NCBI GenBank assembly: GCA_022453515.1 | Contig: JAJNNY010000026.1 | Span: forward strand, 248,001 to 312,000 | From: Astrocystis sublimbata | Taxonomy: Eukaryota; Ascomycota; Sordariomycetes; Xylariales; Xylariaceae | Reading direction: 5' to 3' | Length of the DNA stretch: 64,000 nucleotides | Part shown: positions 12,171-23,783 of the stretch, one piece after another | Numbering within the stretch: the stretch's first letter is position 1 | How the letters are laid out: the number at the start of each line of letters is the position of its first letter | Notes under the pieces: generated by a model | What the model saw: only the letters and a program-made list of their open reading frames with translations | Database searches by the model: none | Told to the model about the DNA's origin: nothing | Program-made: the position numbers and the translations under genes

Positions 12171-13595
12171 GCATCATCGGAGACGGCGATCCCAGTCGAC
12201 GAAGGGAGCCTGAACGTCTGCGAACGCCAACACTGTCGAGCCGACTCGGACATCAGTCCGGTACGGTGGAAAGCGCCGTGGCCCTAGCCCTTCGGTGTGT
12301 GTGGTCTGTAATTGCCCATTGTAATGCGATGGAGCCTCGGAGCCAATGATGGTCGCGTAGTGGAAGGCGCTTATGGTACCGATAAACTGTGTTCGTGACC
12401 TGACAGTGGGATATTTTCAAGATGAGGTTTTGCATGAATGAGACGCGTCTCAGGCATCCCAAGCATTCCAAGCAATTAAATGATGTGTTATGCTGAACGA
12501 CAAGGGGACATGTGCAAGTGGGTTCAGGCTCAGGCTTGGTAACTGGGTAATCCGGATAGAAGAGGTTGGATCTCGACCGTCTGAGCAGGGGTTGTGAGCC
12601 GCCCTGCGCAAATAAACCACAGCCTGGCCCGAGACCATGCGAACGGGGCGAGGCGCGATTACGATCATCTAGGTACCTTGCAAGGGCAATTAATTGTCTG
12701 AAGAATCAGAAGAAGAAAAAGGGTGTGTGTAGGTGAAGGAGGCCAGGAGGCCAAAAGGCCGTTGGAACTGATGGGTCTAAGGCACCTTCGACCTTACCTA
12801 GGTGTGCAGCAGGGGACTGCGCTAGGTACACATCAGGTACCTCGGGCACTAAGACAGACGCTAGAGTACAGAGGTAGCAGGGCAGAATACGTGGTGGTGA
12901 GATGCTCTAAGTACATGTATCTTCTACCGCACATGTATGTATATACACGCTTATAAAACATATCCAATCATCACAAATAACTTGGACTTGGTCAGGTAGC
13001 ACTGACGAGCAGCTATCCCAAAAAGCCAGGTGCCAGTTACCCAAGGAGGCAAGTTAAAGATGGAGAGTGTATGTATGTACGCATAACGTACTACCGTAGC
13101 TACGTGCATTGATAAGTAATCACACTTACACGAGCTGGCAGTATGTTAGGTAAACTGCAATCTATGGTTTTAGTCGATAAGTTGTTGTGTTGGATTCCTC
13201 ATGTACCTAGGTATTTCATGTTTTCTTCTTCTTTGATTTGTGCAGCTCCTTGTCTGTCTTCGAGCTGTGTTGAATTGTGGTCGAATGGTTGACCAGGTCA
13301 ACTAAGGTTACCTCCTCCTCGGATACACACAACGACTGAAAGCATTATATATTGGAACATTACATAGTAGGTGGGCGCTTGTACTTGAAACTTAACTTAA
13401 ACTAAGGTTACCAACTTGACCTAACTACAGTACATAGCCTGTCTAGCGATCGAGCAGGCGGATAGATGCTTAGCCAGCCTTAATTGTCTCGACTATGGCT
13501 CTCTCAACTTGGTCTTGTCGAACTACGGCTCTGTGCGCACCCTACCAGTACCCAGCCCACTGGATGCTTAAGTGACCTGCATATCATTAGCACCT

Positions 13596-13636
13596 AGTAG
13601 GTAAGTAGTCTGTTAGTTAGTACCTACTTACCTACT
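13596..13636. repeat. inverted repeat with 13-bp perfect arms
   Basis: Left arm AGTAGGTAAGTAG (13596-13608) and right arm CTACTTACCTACT (13624-13636), with a 15-base loop. It belongs to the GGTA/TACC-rich stretch. A 14-bp perfect palindrome (agtaagtacttact) follows at 13744-13757. Confidence 0.8.
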
Positions 13637-15402
13637 GTAGTAGCATGTAGGTATCACCTAGCCCTGGTCTAGCATGAACCATCACGATGGTAATTAATTA
13701 CTTACATACCTTAGCTACATGTACCAGGTAGGCTAGGTACTTAAGTAAGTACTTACTAGTAGGAGTTTACCACTTACACACTTACACGCACGTTCGGTAC
13801 ACCATCTACCTACAACAAAGCTGACGTGCCAGCTGTGACGTTCTGGATCAGCAAGCCTGGGCGATGATGCTTGAGTCTGTTCCCAATGGCGAAGAGTTAA
13901 TTGGGGTCGTTGACGTCGACAACCGTTTCCGCCAAGTTCCGTGTCCCTGATCTACAGAGCCGGCGCGCCGAAAAGCATCACGCCTGTTCTACACGTACAC
14001 CTGTCCGGACTTCTTTATCTTTGCGCACGCAATAGGTTCGGCCACGTAAGTGGATCTATCTAGGTCGATGCAGTTTGAGCTGCATTTCAGATCGCGCCGT
14101 GAATCATACCACTCCGTTCGCAGTCTCGGCAGTCTCCATCGCAGAACCACATCTCCCGTCGCTGTCCTGGCAGAGTCGTGACTCGCGTGACTCGCTCGAC
14201 TCGACTCGCAGGTGCTTAGCTAATCCCTGACTCGACAGCGCCCATCGCTAACCTGTTTCGGATCTGTGCAAAAGAGGTTGGGCGCCGAAGGCGGCGAGGG
14301 ACGAGGGAGGCGGCGGCTTCTCTGCGGCGTGCCGCTCCGGGTTGCATTGCAGCTTGCCACCAATTAAGAACTGCCCAAGACCGGTGTGCTGTGCGATATC
14401 AAAAGTGGCAGTCGATATACCACCTCCTCGAGGGGTTCGTCGCCTTTGACGGTTGAACCAGACACCTAGAGGGCTAGAGTTGGGCTCGAACAGTTCCGGG
14501 ATTGGCTCCCGAGTTCTTGGGCCTTTGACGGATGGATGGCTGGGCGGGAACAGAGGAAGCAGCAGCAACAGCACCACCATCACCACCATCACCAACATGG
14601 GCCGATGGGCTGTTTCGGAGAGCCCTGTTCATAATGCACATCCTAGCCCGCCGTGGGAATCTTCTGACAGCCTGGAGGTGGAGTTCCGGTACGTACCGTA
14701 CCTAGCATGGACTTGGGAGGGAGCGGGCATCTACATAGTAGAGAGCTCGAGAGCTTGCATGGGCATCATCAATGAGCTGACAACTCATAAATCCCCTTAT
14801 AGACAAAATCTCCGGGACCCTCGCAGTCTCCGATGCGCTCTAGAGTCTACTAGTAGACAGCATTCCAGCCTTTGGATAGATGCTAGGCAATATGCCAGTC
14901 TCAATACTCCTCTGTCCCTGTTGACGCGAGTAGAACTTCGCGATGGGGCGCATTGCTTCGATTGTACTAGGGGTAGTGAGGGTAGGTAGGTAAGTATGTT
15001 ACTTTGAGATCTGATCTGGTGCACCATCTCCATCTACCGGGCACGTAGCACTTACTGAACTCTGTAACATGCCTAAGGTTACGTAGGGCACCTGATTTTG
15101 ACGTATACTATTTGTTGCATATGTGATATACCCGTATGCGAATTCTCTATCCTACGGCATCGTACAAACATAGCAGAATTACCAGTACTCGTAGGTATTA
15201 CCTGAACCTACATGCCTCCAGGCTTCCAGGCTTCTGTTCCTGTCTCGTCCACTGTTACGTACGCTTCTCGTGCCGCAAATAGGATACGCGCTTGAATCTA
15301 CACTGTGGACGTGGCAGCATGTGGTGCATTGGTGCATTGACGAGGGTAATTTGCTGGAGAGTTGGTGTTCTTATGCCTTGCCAATGTACACATCCTACAC
15401 AT

Positions 15403-15440
15403 CCGCGTCACCGTCACCGTCGCTGTCGCCGTCCCCGTGC
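15403..15440 (+). repeat. GTCACC/GTCGCC-type imperfect hexamer repeat
   Basis: Imperfect tandem array of cgtcac, cgtcgc and cgtccc units in non-coding DNA. It is the first of three simple-sequence islands within 550 bases. Confidence 0.6.
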
Positions 15441-15488
15441 CTGCGACATAGATAGGTCTTGATCACATGTCCAGATCTGCTTACGACT

Positions 15489-15490
<2 letters not shown>

Positions 15491-15524
<34 letters not shown>
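15491..15524. repeat. (GTT)11 microsatellite
   Basis: An uninterrupted trinucleotide run of just over 11 units. It is responsible for a poly-Asn minus-strand ORF that is not considered real. Confidence 0.95.
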
Positions 15525-15525
<1 letters not shown>

Positions 15526-15884
15526 ACACATACAATATTATGTCATGGCCTACAATAAGTGAGGCTACTAGGAGGTAGCTTGCACTTGTCCCCGGTTCTT
15601 TTGTATAGTCGACCCTCAGCAGGGCCAAAGGCGTTGAGAAGCAAAATGACATGCACCGACCCCCTAGCATGACAACATGTAAAGTGTCCCGTGTTTTTTC
15701 GTCATCTCCTTGCATGGGTCGCCCGTCGCGCGGCGCTTTTATCGCGCACTCATTCCTTCGCGAATCCTTCGTCCGCCTCATTGATACTAGACTGGCGAGA
15801 CTGGTGGGCGCACGCCGGCTTTAGCTCGAAGCGGCCGGATGAACCGAAATACGCCCATTATGCCATGTCCAATAACCGAGAATT

Positions 15885-15934
15885 ACCTACTTACACCTAC
15901 TTACACCTACTTACACCTACTTACACCTACTTAC
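15885..15934. repeat. 10-bp tandem repeat, five exact copies
   Basis: Five identical head-to-tail copies of ACCTACTTAC with no mismatch. The unit is close to the dispersed TACC/GGTA words seen elsewhere in the window. A period of 10 bp is near one helical turn. Confidence 0.95.
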
Positions 15935-17072
15935 CCTGTGCGCGAAGTCTTGCCCAGCACCGGACCCTGCGAGTGACTATGTAATTCTCTTTAAGCTTCC
16001 CAGCTTCAACCCTTATTGCCAGCATAACCCTTTCGGGCCTATCGAGCCTATCACTTAATCCCTCGGCCCTGTCCACGTTCCGGCAAGGCGGCGAGGGCGG
16101 GTAGCACGCGGGGGCCAGGAACAGGGCGTTTTTCTAGAACAATTGCTAGACTGTATGCAGTATCGCCGTCTACGAGTAGTGCCAGCTCTCGCCTGCTTGC
16201 CTGCACTCTACTACCGATGTCTCACACCGGATCTATCTATCTGCGTATGCTATCGCTATTCGCAAACGTTGCATAGTCGCTATTCGCATGAGTCCTCGGG
16301 CTGGGAGTCTTTCCGTTGTTATCCTGTTTATCCTCCACCTAGACTAAGCATCTCTTTTCTATCATACAGAACTCAGCAACTGCGCCTCGTCTGATGAGAT
16401 CACCCCCCACTGTGCCGCCATTCCTCACATGTATGTACACGTACCTACTGATGGCCAGAATGGACTTTTCTCCCGCCTCCTCCACTATTACTATATGGTT
16501 TGTCATCACCGAGACAGCGTACGATGCTCTCGCACCTGGCAGTTCAGTATGGGAAAATCATATGTCGGCCTAACCTAGGTTGGTCTAGTCATTAGTCTCG
16601 CAAGCCCGGTAGTTAAGTCACTCGTTACCGTCAACTGCGATGGCGGTCCAGCGACAGTACTAGATACAATACCACGTCCTAAGGGTGTTGTAAAGCAGAG
16701 AGGTGTGAGGAGCCCGGAACGGCCAAAAGACATGAACCATCTAAGCGCCAGCGGCCTGTAAAATTGGCCGAGAGGCATCAACAGAGTCCTCGAGCAGCCC
16801 AGACTAAATACTTCCCATTATGTTTACTTTTAAGGCGCCAATGTAGTACTATAGAGCTTCCTGTCTAGCCGAGGATCGCCATTCGCCTTTGTCTGATCCG
16901 GGCTAGCTTTCACTCGGAGTGATTCTGTGTTGTCAAAGAGTTGAGAGAGTAGGTGTAAATGTAGTGTAGTCTATGTCCCCTCAAGCCGCAAAGCCAGGTT
17001 CCAGATCTACGATGCGTAGTATGCTTACTCCGGGCTCGATAGATCTATATAAACGATCCATATCACCAGGAA

Positions 17073-17096
17073 GCTGGGGCTGGGGCTGGGGCTCCC
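17073..17096 (+). repeat. GGGGCT short tandem repeat
   Basis: About four hexamer units (gctggg/gctggggct) in otherwise AT-rich non-coding DNA. Confidence 0.7.
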
Positions 17097-20000
17097 ATTG
17101 GGAAGTAATTCTATATCAGTAATTAATAAGATCATCAGTATAAATTGATAAATATCTATCAATCCTGGGATTCACAGATACGCGCCACGTCACCAATACA
17201 TAAGCAATAGGCACGTCCGCAGTTCCCGAGATGCCTTTCATTCACAACCTTGTATGCATCCTACCAGCATTGCGATTACCTAAGTACTTCAATGCTCCTC
17301 GATTTGGCTTTGTTAGCAGGATAGCCTGCTGTATCGGGCTCGAGGGACGTGAAACACAGAGGTCGTCGTGAGCATGGGGTATGCCGTATACCTCTCAGGA
17401 AAAACATATGAAAGGCCTCGGGTTGGGAATGAGACCACCAAACAAAGAACCAAAAAAAACTAAAAATTGCAATTAGTACGCAGATCAAGAATATAGTTCT
17501 TCGGTTTAATGGCTACTTCCAATTGCACCAGATGGTGCAACTACAATCACCTCGTGAGCATCACTCTCCAGTTTCAAGAGACAAACATTAATTACAGGAG
17601 AAACACGATACGTAAGTAACTGTTCATGGATGAAGTATTACGCTTGTTTTCGATCCTCTCTGCCGGAGGCTCTGTTTGGGCACCATGTACAGCTAGCTCA
17701 CGAGCCCGTTCCACATCACCTTTCCATCCTCTCGAGCCGAACCTCTGCCCCCAAATATCCTTGTGGTGAACAGCGTTCCGGTCAAGGTCGACGCTGGTCA
17801 GTATTTGATAAAACTAAGTCAGCCGGCGACTTCCTACTTGTTTATGGGTCATGCCATCTTCATCTTTTCTACCCAGGCACAAGCGATATGGTTTAGCTCC
17901 ATAGAAGCCTTCTGCTAAAGCAACATCTACAAAGCAAATTCATATACTGTCTCAAAAATACAAGAATGCAGCCAAAAGGCGAACAGATACGGTTTTGGTA
18001 CTTAGTGAATGGATGCGGAACTTACCCAGGATGTCAGGGCTCAATCTGGAGTTATCTACATGCCATACAGTCACGAGCATACGATGTGGCCCTGTTTATC
18101 CTTGGGGCGATCTACTGAGCCTGAACCATGACAGTTTCGCCACGCCATCGAACAGCGATGCTCCGGTGAGACACGGTTGTGTTTGTAAAAGTTCCCATAC
18201 TGAACCCAATTGGATCCCTAATGGACTGTGAACGAGGCAAGTGAAGGTCAGACGATGATTGGCCGCCACACCGACCAGAAAGATATCGCATCGAGATGGA
18301 GAACCTCTAGTCGCCAACGTGCAGACGAATGACATACAATCGTAGGAGAAGTACGCAACTGCACACGCAGGGGAGGTTGCTCAAATTGAAACACCAGCGG
18401 CGCGATACGGACACTACTGCGTTGGCATGGCAGACACAAAAACCGCGCAAAGCGACCGAGGTTTGGGAACACAATGCGGAGGGTCGGCTGAACTGGACCC
18501 AGAAACCTTGGATGGTAACACCAGGAATTTGCTGTGACGACGCATATAAGCTGCAGAAAACCTGTCGGCCTCATCTGCCGCGCTTGATTCGAACGGCGGA
18601 TGTAACCCAGGAGATGTTTCCTGTTACGATTCAGGCGCCCGGTGAAGAATGCGTCAGCTGGGTTAGAGAATATGCTAACATCAGAGCATATATTATACCT
18701 TGTCAATGTCATCAGCGAGTGCTCTGTCCGTCTTCCTTGGGCTCAGAGGTAGACACTCGGCCGTCATGGACGCAAGCACACCGAATCCGACAGCCACCCG
18801 GTTACACCGCTGCTTCTTTGGTGGTTATCAGCCAAGCGAAGTAATCGAATTCTCGCACCTACATATGGGCTGACTGCTTATGCCGTGTTTCATCTCCTGT
18901 ATGTATGGGGGGGTGTCTGCCGCAAAAGAAAGTGCTCAGCAAGCAACTTCGATTCGCCAGAAAGGCCTAGCAACTACACCATTAGCAATCCAATGTATTT
19001 ACTGACTGATAGACTACATTTCCGCCAATGACCAGGTGCATGTCACTCGCCAAGGGAGAAGAAATATACACCCGCGCCGTACATTACTGGCAATATGGTA
19101 GCTTGGTGATGTGAGATTCAGAAATATCATCCATGATATCGTATCAAACATGTGTTCTCCCCTCGAGTGCTCAAGAGCTGCCACATTAAGATGCCAACCA
19201 TAGCAAATACAGAGACTTCGCTCGAGATGCTTTGTAATGCTTTGGGGGACCTTTCAACTATTCCACGCTCGCAGTCATTCGAGTAATTATCGTGATGAGG
19301 TGATAGGTAGCAGCAGAAAGGCTTGTTTGGCGAATTGTGCGACCTTGTCGTACATCAACTTTCTGGACTTGTTTCTGGCACCATACAATATGGTTGTTGT
19401 CCCTGTTTCTGCTCCCTCTTTGGGTATTTATGGTGCCTCACACGTCATTTCTTTGGTCATGGACTTTTGATAGAATATCAAGAGATGCAGGTCCTTGGAC
19501 AACCACGAAGTTGTTTCCTTTTAATCCAAAATGCACCTGCAGTTAGTTGTACTATGATATCTATTTAGGACCATCAATGCCTTTCTGCCTACGATCCATT
19601 CACACCCGCTGGCATTGCTAGCGACTGGAAATTAGCCTACTACGTTACGTAATTATCCTATTTACAGCATGTATGCTGTGTTGCGAGAGGGAACCGCAGA
19701 ACCCCCACACCGGCTTGCTATTATATCGTGACAATGTGTATTTGGATGATTCTATTAATAAAACCACCGCGCTTTCAGTCTGATGCTGTCACAATTGTCC
19801 TTGCTGGGTTTTCAGTTACCAACTATTGTTATTACGCCAAAACACCAGAAGAGGACGTCTCCTCCATACATCTATAACTAATGACATCAGTACCTACAAT
19901 TATCTTGTGGTTGTTAGCCTCTGAGGGTCATTATACACCGAACCGCCACGCAGCTATGGCAGATAATTACGCAGGAATTGTTCGCATTTGTCAAGTGCTT

Positions 20001-21217
20001 TTGCACCAGAGTGAAGGAAGATAACAGTAGCCACGTAGCCACGTAGAATAGTAAGGGCCAGGTGTTAATTCTATTGGTTTCTGGGCTCTCCCATATAGTG
20101 GGAGCCGCCCAGCCATTATATACACAGGTCTCATAGCCCAAATAGCCCTCACAAGGGAGCCCCTGGGTCGTGGTGAGGCTCATGCTACCTTGGCACCTGA
20201 CAGCATTTTACATTGAGATATCTTTGAAGTGCTAATTATGTAACTTAGAAGCATGTCAAGTATGCAACGGAACAGGACTGTAGCTCTATGCCAACACACT
20301 ATCAAAAGATGGAACGTTGTCAACTCTGAGAGTTGACCATCTGCAGCCACCTATATACGGAACCGTGACAAAGTATGTGTGGACAGGTCAGGTCTTGGAT
20401 GAATTTGCAGTCCACGTCGTCCTTTAACTGGCACAGCACATGTTTTCAATTGTCAAGTAATTTTTGATCCTATGAGAGACTCATAATCAAACTTGAGCTG
20501 CCATCCCCAGAGATTCAGGAGCAGATTTTTCCACCAGACATGGCTTCAAGGCTGACATGTTCTTACGATGCCAGAACAATATCACAAACAACACAGCAGA
20601 ATAGTGAAGGTAACTCTGTTGAATTGTACATAACATAAGTCCTTGTTGCGCCATACCACTGGTTCGTGTCTAGTAGTACAATAAGTTGAAATTTCCCTAA
20701 CTACATTCACTTTGGAAAAGCCTCAAGCCACTAAGCTTAATAGTCAACGCCATCAAGTATGCCACCATGCCTCGTTCTTACCACTTATACCTCGCAGTGT
20801 AAGCGCCTAGTGTATCTACATGACAAATCACTTCATTCATGATCACGGTTCGTTTTGGGTGTTCAAGCGTAAACTTGATTTTTTATTAAGACAGCGCAGC
20901 TCGTGAACCAAGACGACGAGACAGCTAGCTATCGCAAGTCTTCCTCCAAACAGATTCTCGACCCAAGGTGATCGAGTCTCTAGCGTCTGCAGTTAACTAA
21001 CGACGGTCCATCGCCCCCACAACATCAAAGTCCAGCCAGGAAGAAAGTCACTGGCATATCAAAGTCTCAAAGATCAACCGCATCCATTCACCACACTGAC
21101 CATCCACCGCAGACTGAGAGAAACATCCATGTTCACACCCAGTTCGTCACACCACAAAGGCTGCTGTTCCATCTGATCGGACAGGAAGAGAGGTTGGTGC
21201 GCATCTCCGCGGGATAG

Positions 21218-21276
21218 CTAGGTAGTCACACGTTAGTGAAATGTCTCTCGTGCTGGAGGAGCTCACATATACTTAC
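21218..21276 (-). other. apparent 3'UTR intron of the small secreted protein gene
   Basis: On the minus strand, a GTAAGT donor (from 21276), a CACTAAC branch sequence about 19 nt from the end and a CTACCTAG acceptor (21218) define a 59-nt intron. The donor lies 17 nt after the TAA of the upstream ORF. All three signals are near consensus, which also supports transcription from this strand. Confidence 0.65.
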
Positions 21277-21293
21277 TGTTGGCAGTTAATTGT

Positions 21294-21467
21294 TTATCGG
21301 CAGTTGCCAAGGCTGATGCAGCCAAAGTCGGCGCAGCAGCGAAGCGAGCCGGCCGTACACTCGCAGTAGGGGATGGCGCTGTCCTGCGCACCCGTCTCGG
21401 CGGTGGAGGGGATGGTGGCAGCGGTGGCAACGGCGGCCAGGCTGGTGAGGAGGTAGAAGAACTGCAT
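21294..21467 (-). CDS. small secreted cysteine-rich protein, 57 aa
   Basis: Single-exon ORF, ATG 21467-21465 to TAA 21296-21294. Residues 1-17 look like a signal peptide: MQFF followed by YLLTSLAAVATA, with likely cleavage after ...ATA. The mature ~40 residues have six cysteines in the order C-x-C-x6-CC-x4-C-x5-C (positions 35, 37, 44, 45, 50, 56), enough for three disulfides, and end CISLGNCR. The size and layout are those of fungal secreted effector-like or antimicrobial-like peptides, but I recognise no named family and infer no target. The leader is CA-rich, and a TATA box lies about 170 bases upstream. Codon use is strongly GC3-biased (GCC, ACC, CTC), unlike the surrounding AT-rich DNA and typical of a highly expressed fungal gene. 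It is isolated, over 2 kb from SNF2 on one side and about 11 kb from the nearest gene on the other. Confidence 0.8.
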   Translation of the reverse strand: MQFFYLLTSLAAVATAATIPSTAETGAQDSAIPYCECTAGSLRCCADFGCISLGNCR

Positions 21468-21632
21468 TGTTGATGGTGGTGAAGGTTGGTATTGGTTGTG
21501 TGGGCGTGTAAGAGACAGGAAGAAGCTGTGCTTGGGTTGTTGTGTGTGTCTTTGTGTGTGTGGCTGAAGAGTTGATGGTGATGAGCTGTGAGGAGTTTTG
21601 AGGAGTGAGGAAGACGGGGAATTGCTGGCCCT

Positions 21633-21640
21633 TATATAGA
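21633..21640 (-). promoter_or_regulatory. TATA box of the small secreted protein gene
   Basis: The minus strand reads TCTATATAAG, about 170 bases before the ATG at 21467, followed by a leader rich in CA (cacacaaagacacacac). The position fits a transcription start ~30 bases downstream and a leader of ~140 bases. Confidence 0.6.
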
Positions 21641-23783
21641 CGAATTGCCTCCTTCACATGCTGCTTCTAGGAGATCCGGTGTCTGCAAAAACCAAGCAAA
21701 GCCCGCCATGCCGCTTGCTAGACCATTGAATGCCGCGGCAAGTATGACATACTCTTTGGTGGATGTTTGTATTCAATATTCTTAACGCTGCATAGCCTGC
21801 CTCCACATCCAGCCTAATGCCATACCTACCTCGCCTGCGGCAAGATACGAAGAACAAACATAGTTACTTACCATTGTACTTTCCATTCACTTTACGCCTG
21901 ACCGGAAGTGTAAGCTTCTGCCCATTGCTGTGGTGTTCGTCTGGAGGACTCACAATCTCCTCCATGAGTCATCAGTCATCAGATAGCCCTCGGAGATTGT
22001 TCGCTGTGGAGAGTTCGCAGTCGAGAAAGAGTGCACAGAAAGTCTGAGACATAATTACATAACTGCCTATGTGAAGTTTGACGCCGTTGATACCCAAGGT
22101 GTCAATATCACGAAGCCACTACAAAGAATGAAGCGCCAATCTCAATATGGCAACGAGAGCGGCAGACCACGTCAGCGTCTCGGCAAGGCTGAGAACATTG
22201 ACTTTTGAGTAACGGCTAGGTAGAGCGCAATCAAACACCAAGCACCGTTGTACAACACTCAACGACTCAAAGCAGACCAATCACCGCCATCGAATGTCCT
22301 TCGAGGTGGTAACGTGATCGAAGAACCAAGCAGCACCTGCGTAAAGGAACCAACCTAGATTCGATATGACCCGAGACAAGTTTCCATTAGTCCTGTGAAT
22401 GCGGCTTGGACGAAGCTATTTGCGGGTTTTGCTTTTCAATACCTGCTCTCTGTATCGCCACCGCTTGCAAACAACAACGATACCTGTAATGAAATACCTC
22501 TTGACGAGACTGCTTTCTCTGCATTGCCTCGGCTGACAAGCATCCTCATCTGCCACGAGCCTATTCAATGCCACCGCTACAAGCATGTGCCGACGCCTCT
22601 CCTCTGAGCCTAAGCTCGCTTGTATCCAGCTCCCACTCACACCAAACTTATCCTATCCGAACTGGTACCGTACTACAGACGACAAGGCAAGAAGCTGGAT
22701 TGCTTGGTCGTTAGTGCGAACGCCGAAGATACCAGTCACTGACCTACTCTAGGGGCAATCATACAGTGTCATCAGTGGCTTCCCAATGTACACGGCTTTC
22801 AACATGCCGCCTTTGCGGAGATATTCAATATTCTACCTAGACCCTAAATGTGCGCATGGCAGTCAACCCATACCCTCTGGACTGGACATCTGAGCCCCTG
22901 CTGGGCATTGTGTGCGCGATAAGTGGTCGGTCCCTTACGGGGATAGATTGATGAGTGGTACCGATTGTTGACGGTATAGGGGCGCCGTGGTTGTAACGCG
23001 AGATCCTACCTGTTCGAGGCCTGTACAGCCGTCAAATTCGTAACTGGGTGTACATGAAGCTATGGACGGACGACCTTCAATGGGACACGAAAATTACCCA
23101 ATGCGGCCACTAGAAAGCACAAAAGCTTAATTTGATTGGTGGGCGGCAGATCGTGTGTACTTGGCGGCACCTGCTGCGTTTATCAAGCTCGCTTCTAATT
23201 TCTAAACAAAGCCTTGAGGTTGAGGGATTTGACCTCGAGGAGAATCGGACAGTCGGCCCTCGGGGCTTGAGCATTGTATAAAACAAGGCATGATGATTTT
23301 GTACAGTCGAGCTATATAATAATGGGCGTCAAGACAATGTCTGCTTCTGTTGTTGTTATAACAGGTCGCAGAAGGAAAGATACCAACAAAGTGGTCTATT
23401 ATTGATACAGTATAAGTCTCTGTCTCTCTGTAAACGCCCAGACTCGAGTGGCCATGATGGCTCTCAGCTCCCGCCCGTGCCTCTTTTACAAAGTTAATCC
23501 TTGATTGACCAAAGCATCAGCCAGGGTATTGCTTCGCCTTTGCCAAACTACTTTTCGCTTCCAGTACACGCGGCAGGCCAAACCCCCCAAATTCTGCCTC
23601 TTGCGTTGCCCCACGAACGCCGTCAATGTTCCCAAAGAAAATGCACGAAAGTGTGTCCCATACAATGCACATACAACACGTGCATGTAAAAAAATTACCT
23701 GTGTCTCGTCATAGAAAGAGCCACAGAGCAATGGTAGTTGAATAGGTCTATGCCGGAAACTCCCTTCTCATAGATGCAGATAA
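21641..23783. other. intergenic: upstream of the secreted-protein gene, downstream of SNF2
   Basis: About 2.1 kb with short unrelated ORFs and no recognisable domain. The right end will contain the 3'UTR of the SNF2-type gene. Nothing else is supported. Confidence 0.5.

Larger units (their letters stand above)
10362..21217. other. gene desert with repeat islands
   Basis: About 10.9 kb between the Myb gene's 5' end and the small secreted protein's 3' end. The part next to 10361 is the Myb leader and promoter (CA-rich on the minus strand at 10385-10450). The rest contains pyrimidine tracts (12131-12170), many GGTA/TACC words (12.7-13.8 kb), microsatellites (15.4-15.95 kb) and an AT-rich end (19.5-20.9 kb). 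The larger ORFs (14453-14989 +, 18329-18844 +, 18248-18712 -) show no domain and no consistent splice structure. I see no supported gene here. Confidence 0.5.

Noticed and set aside
15395..15781. 128-codon minus-strand ORF with poly-Asn and Asp/Gly repeats
   Set aside because: Its content comes from the (GTT)11 and GTCACC-type simple repeats.
18585..18615. Possible tRNA T-arm (TTCGAAT) on the minus strand
   Set aside because: The flanking bases do not form the five-base-pair stem, and there is no A box or acceptor stem at the right distance.
18248..18844. Opposed ORFs of 171 (+) and 154 (-) codons
   Set aside because: No recognisable domain, no supporting splice or promoter signals, and both strands open to a similar extent, as expected from chance.
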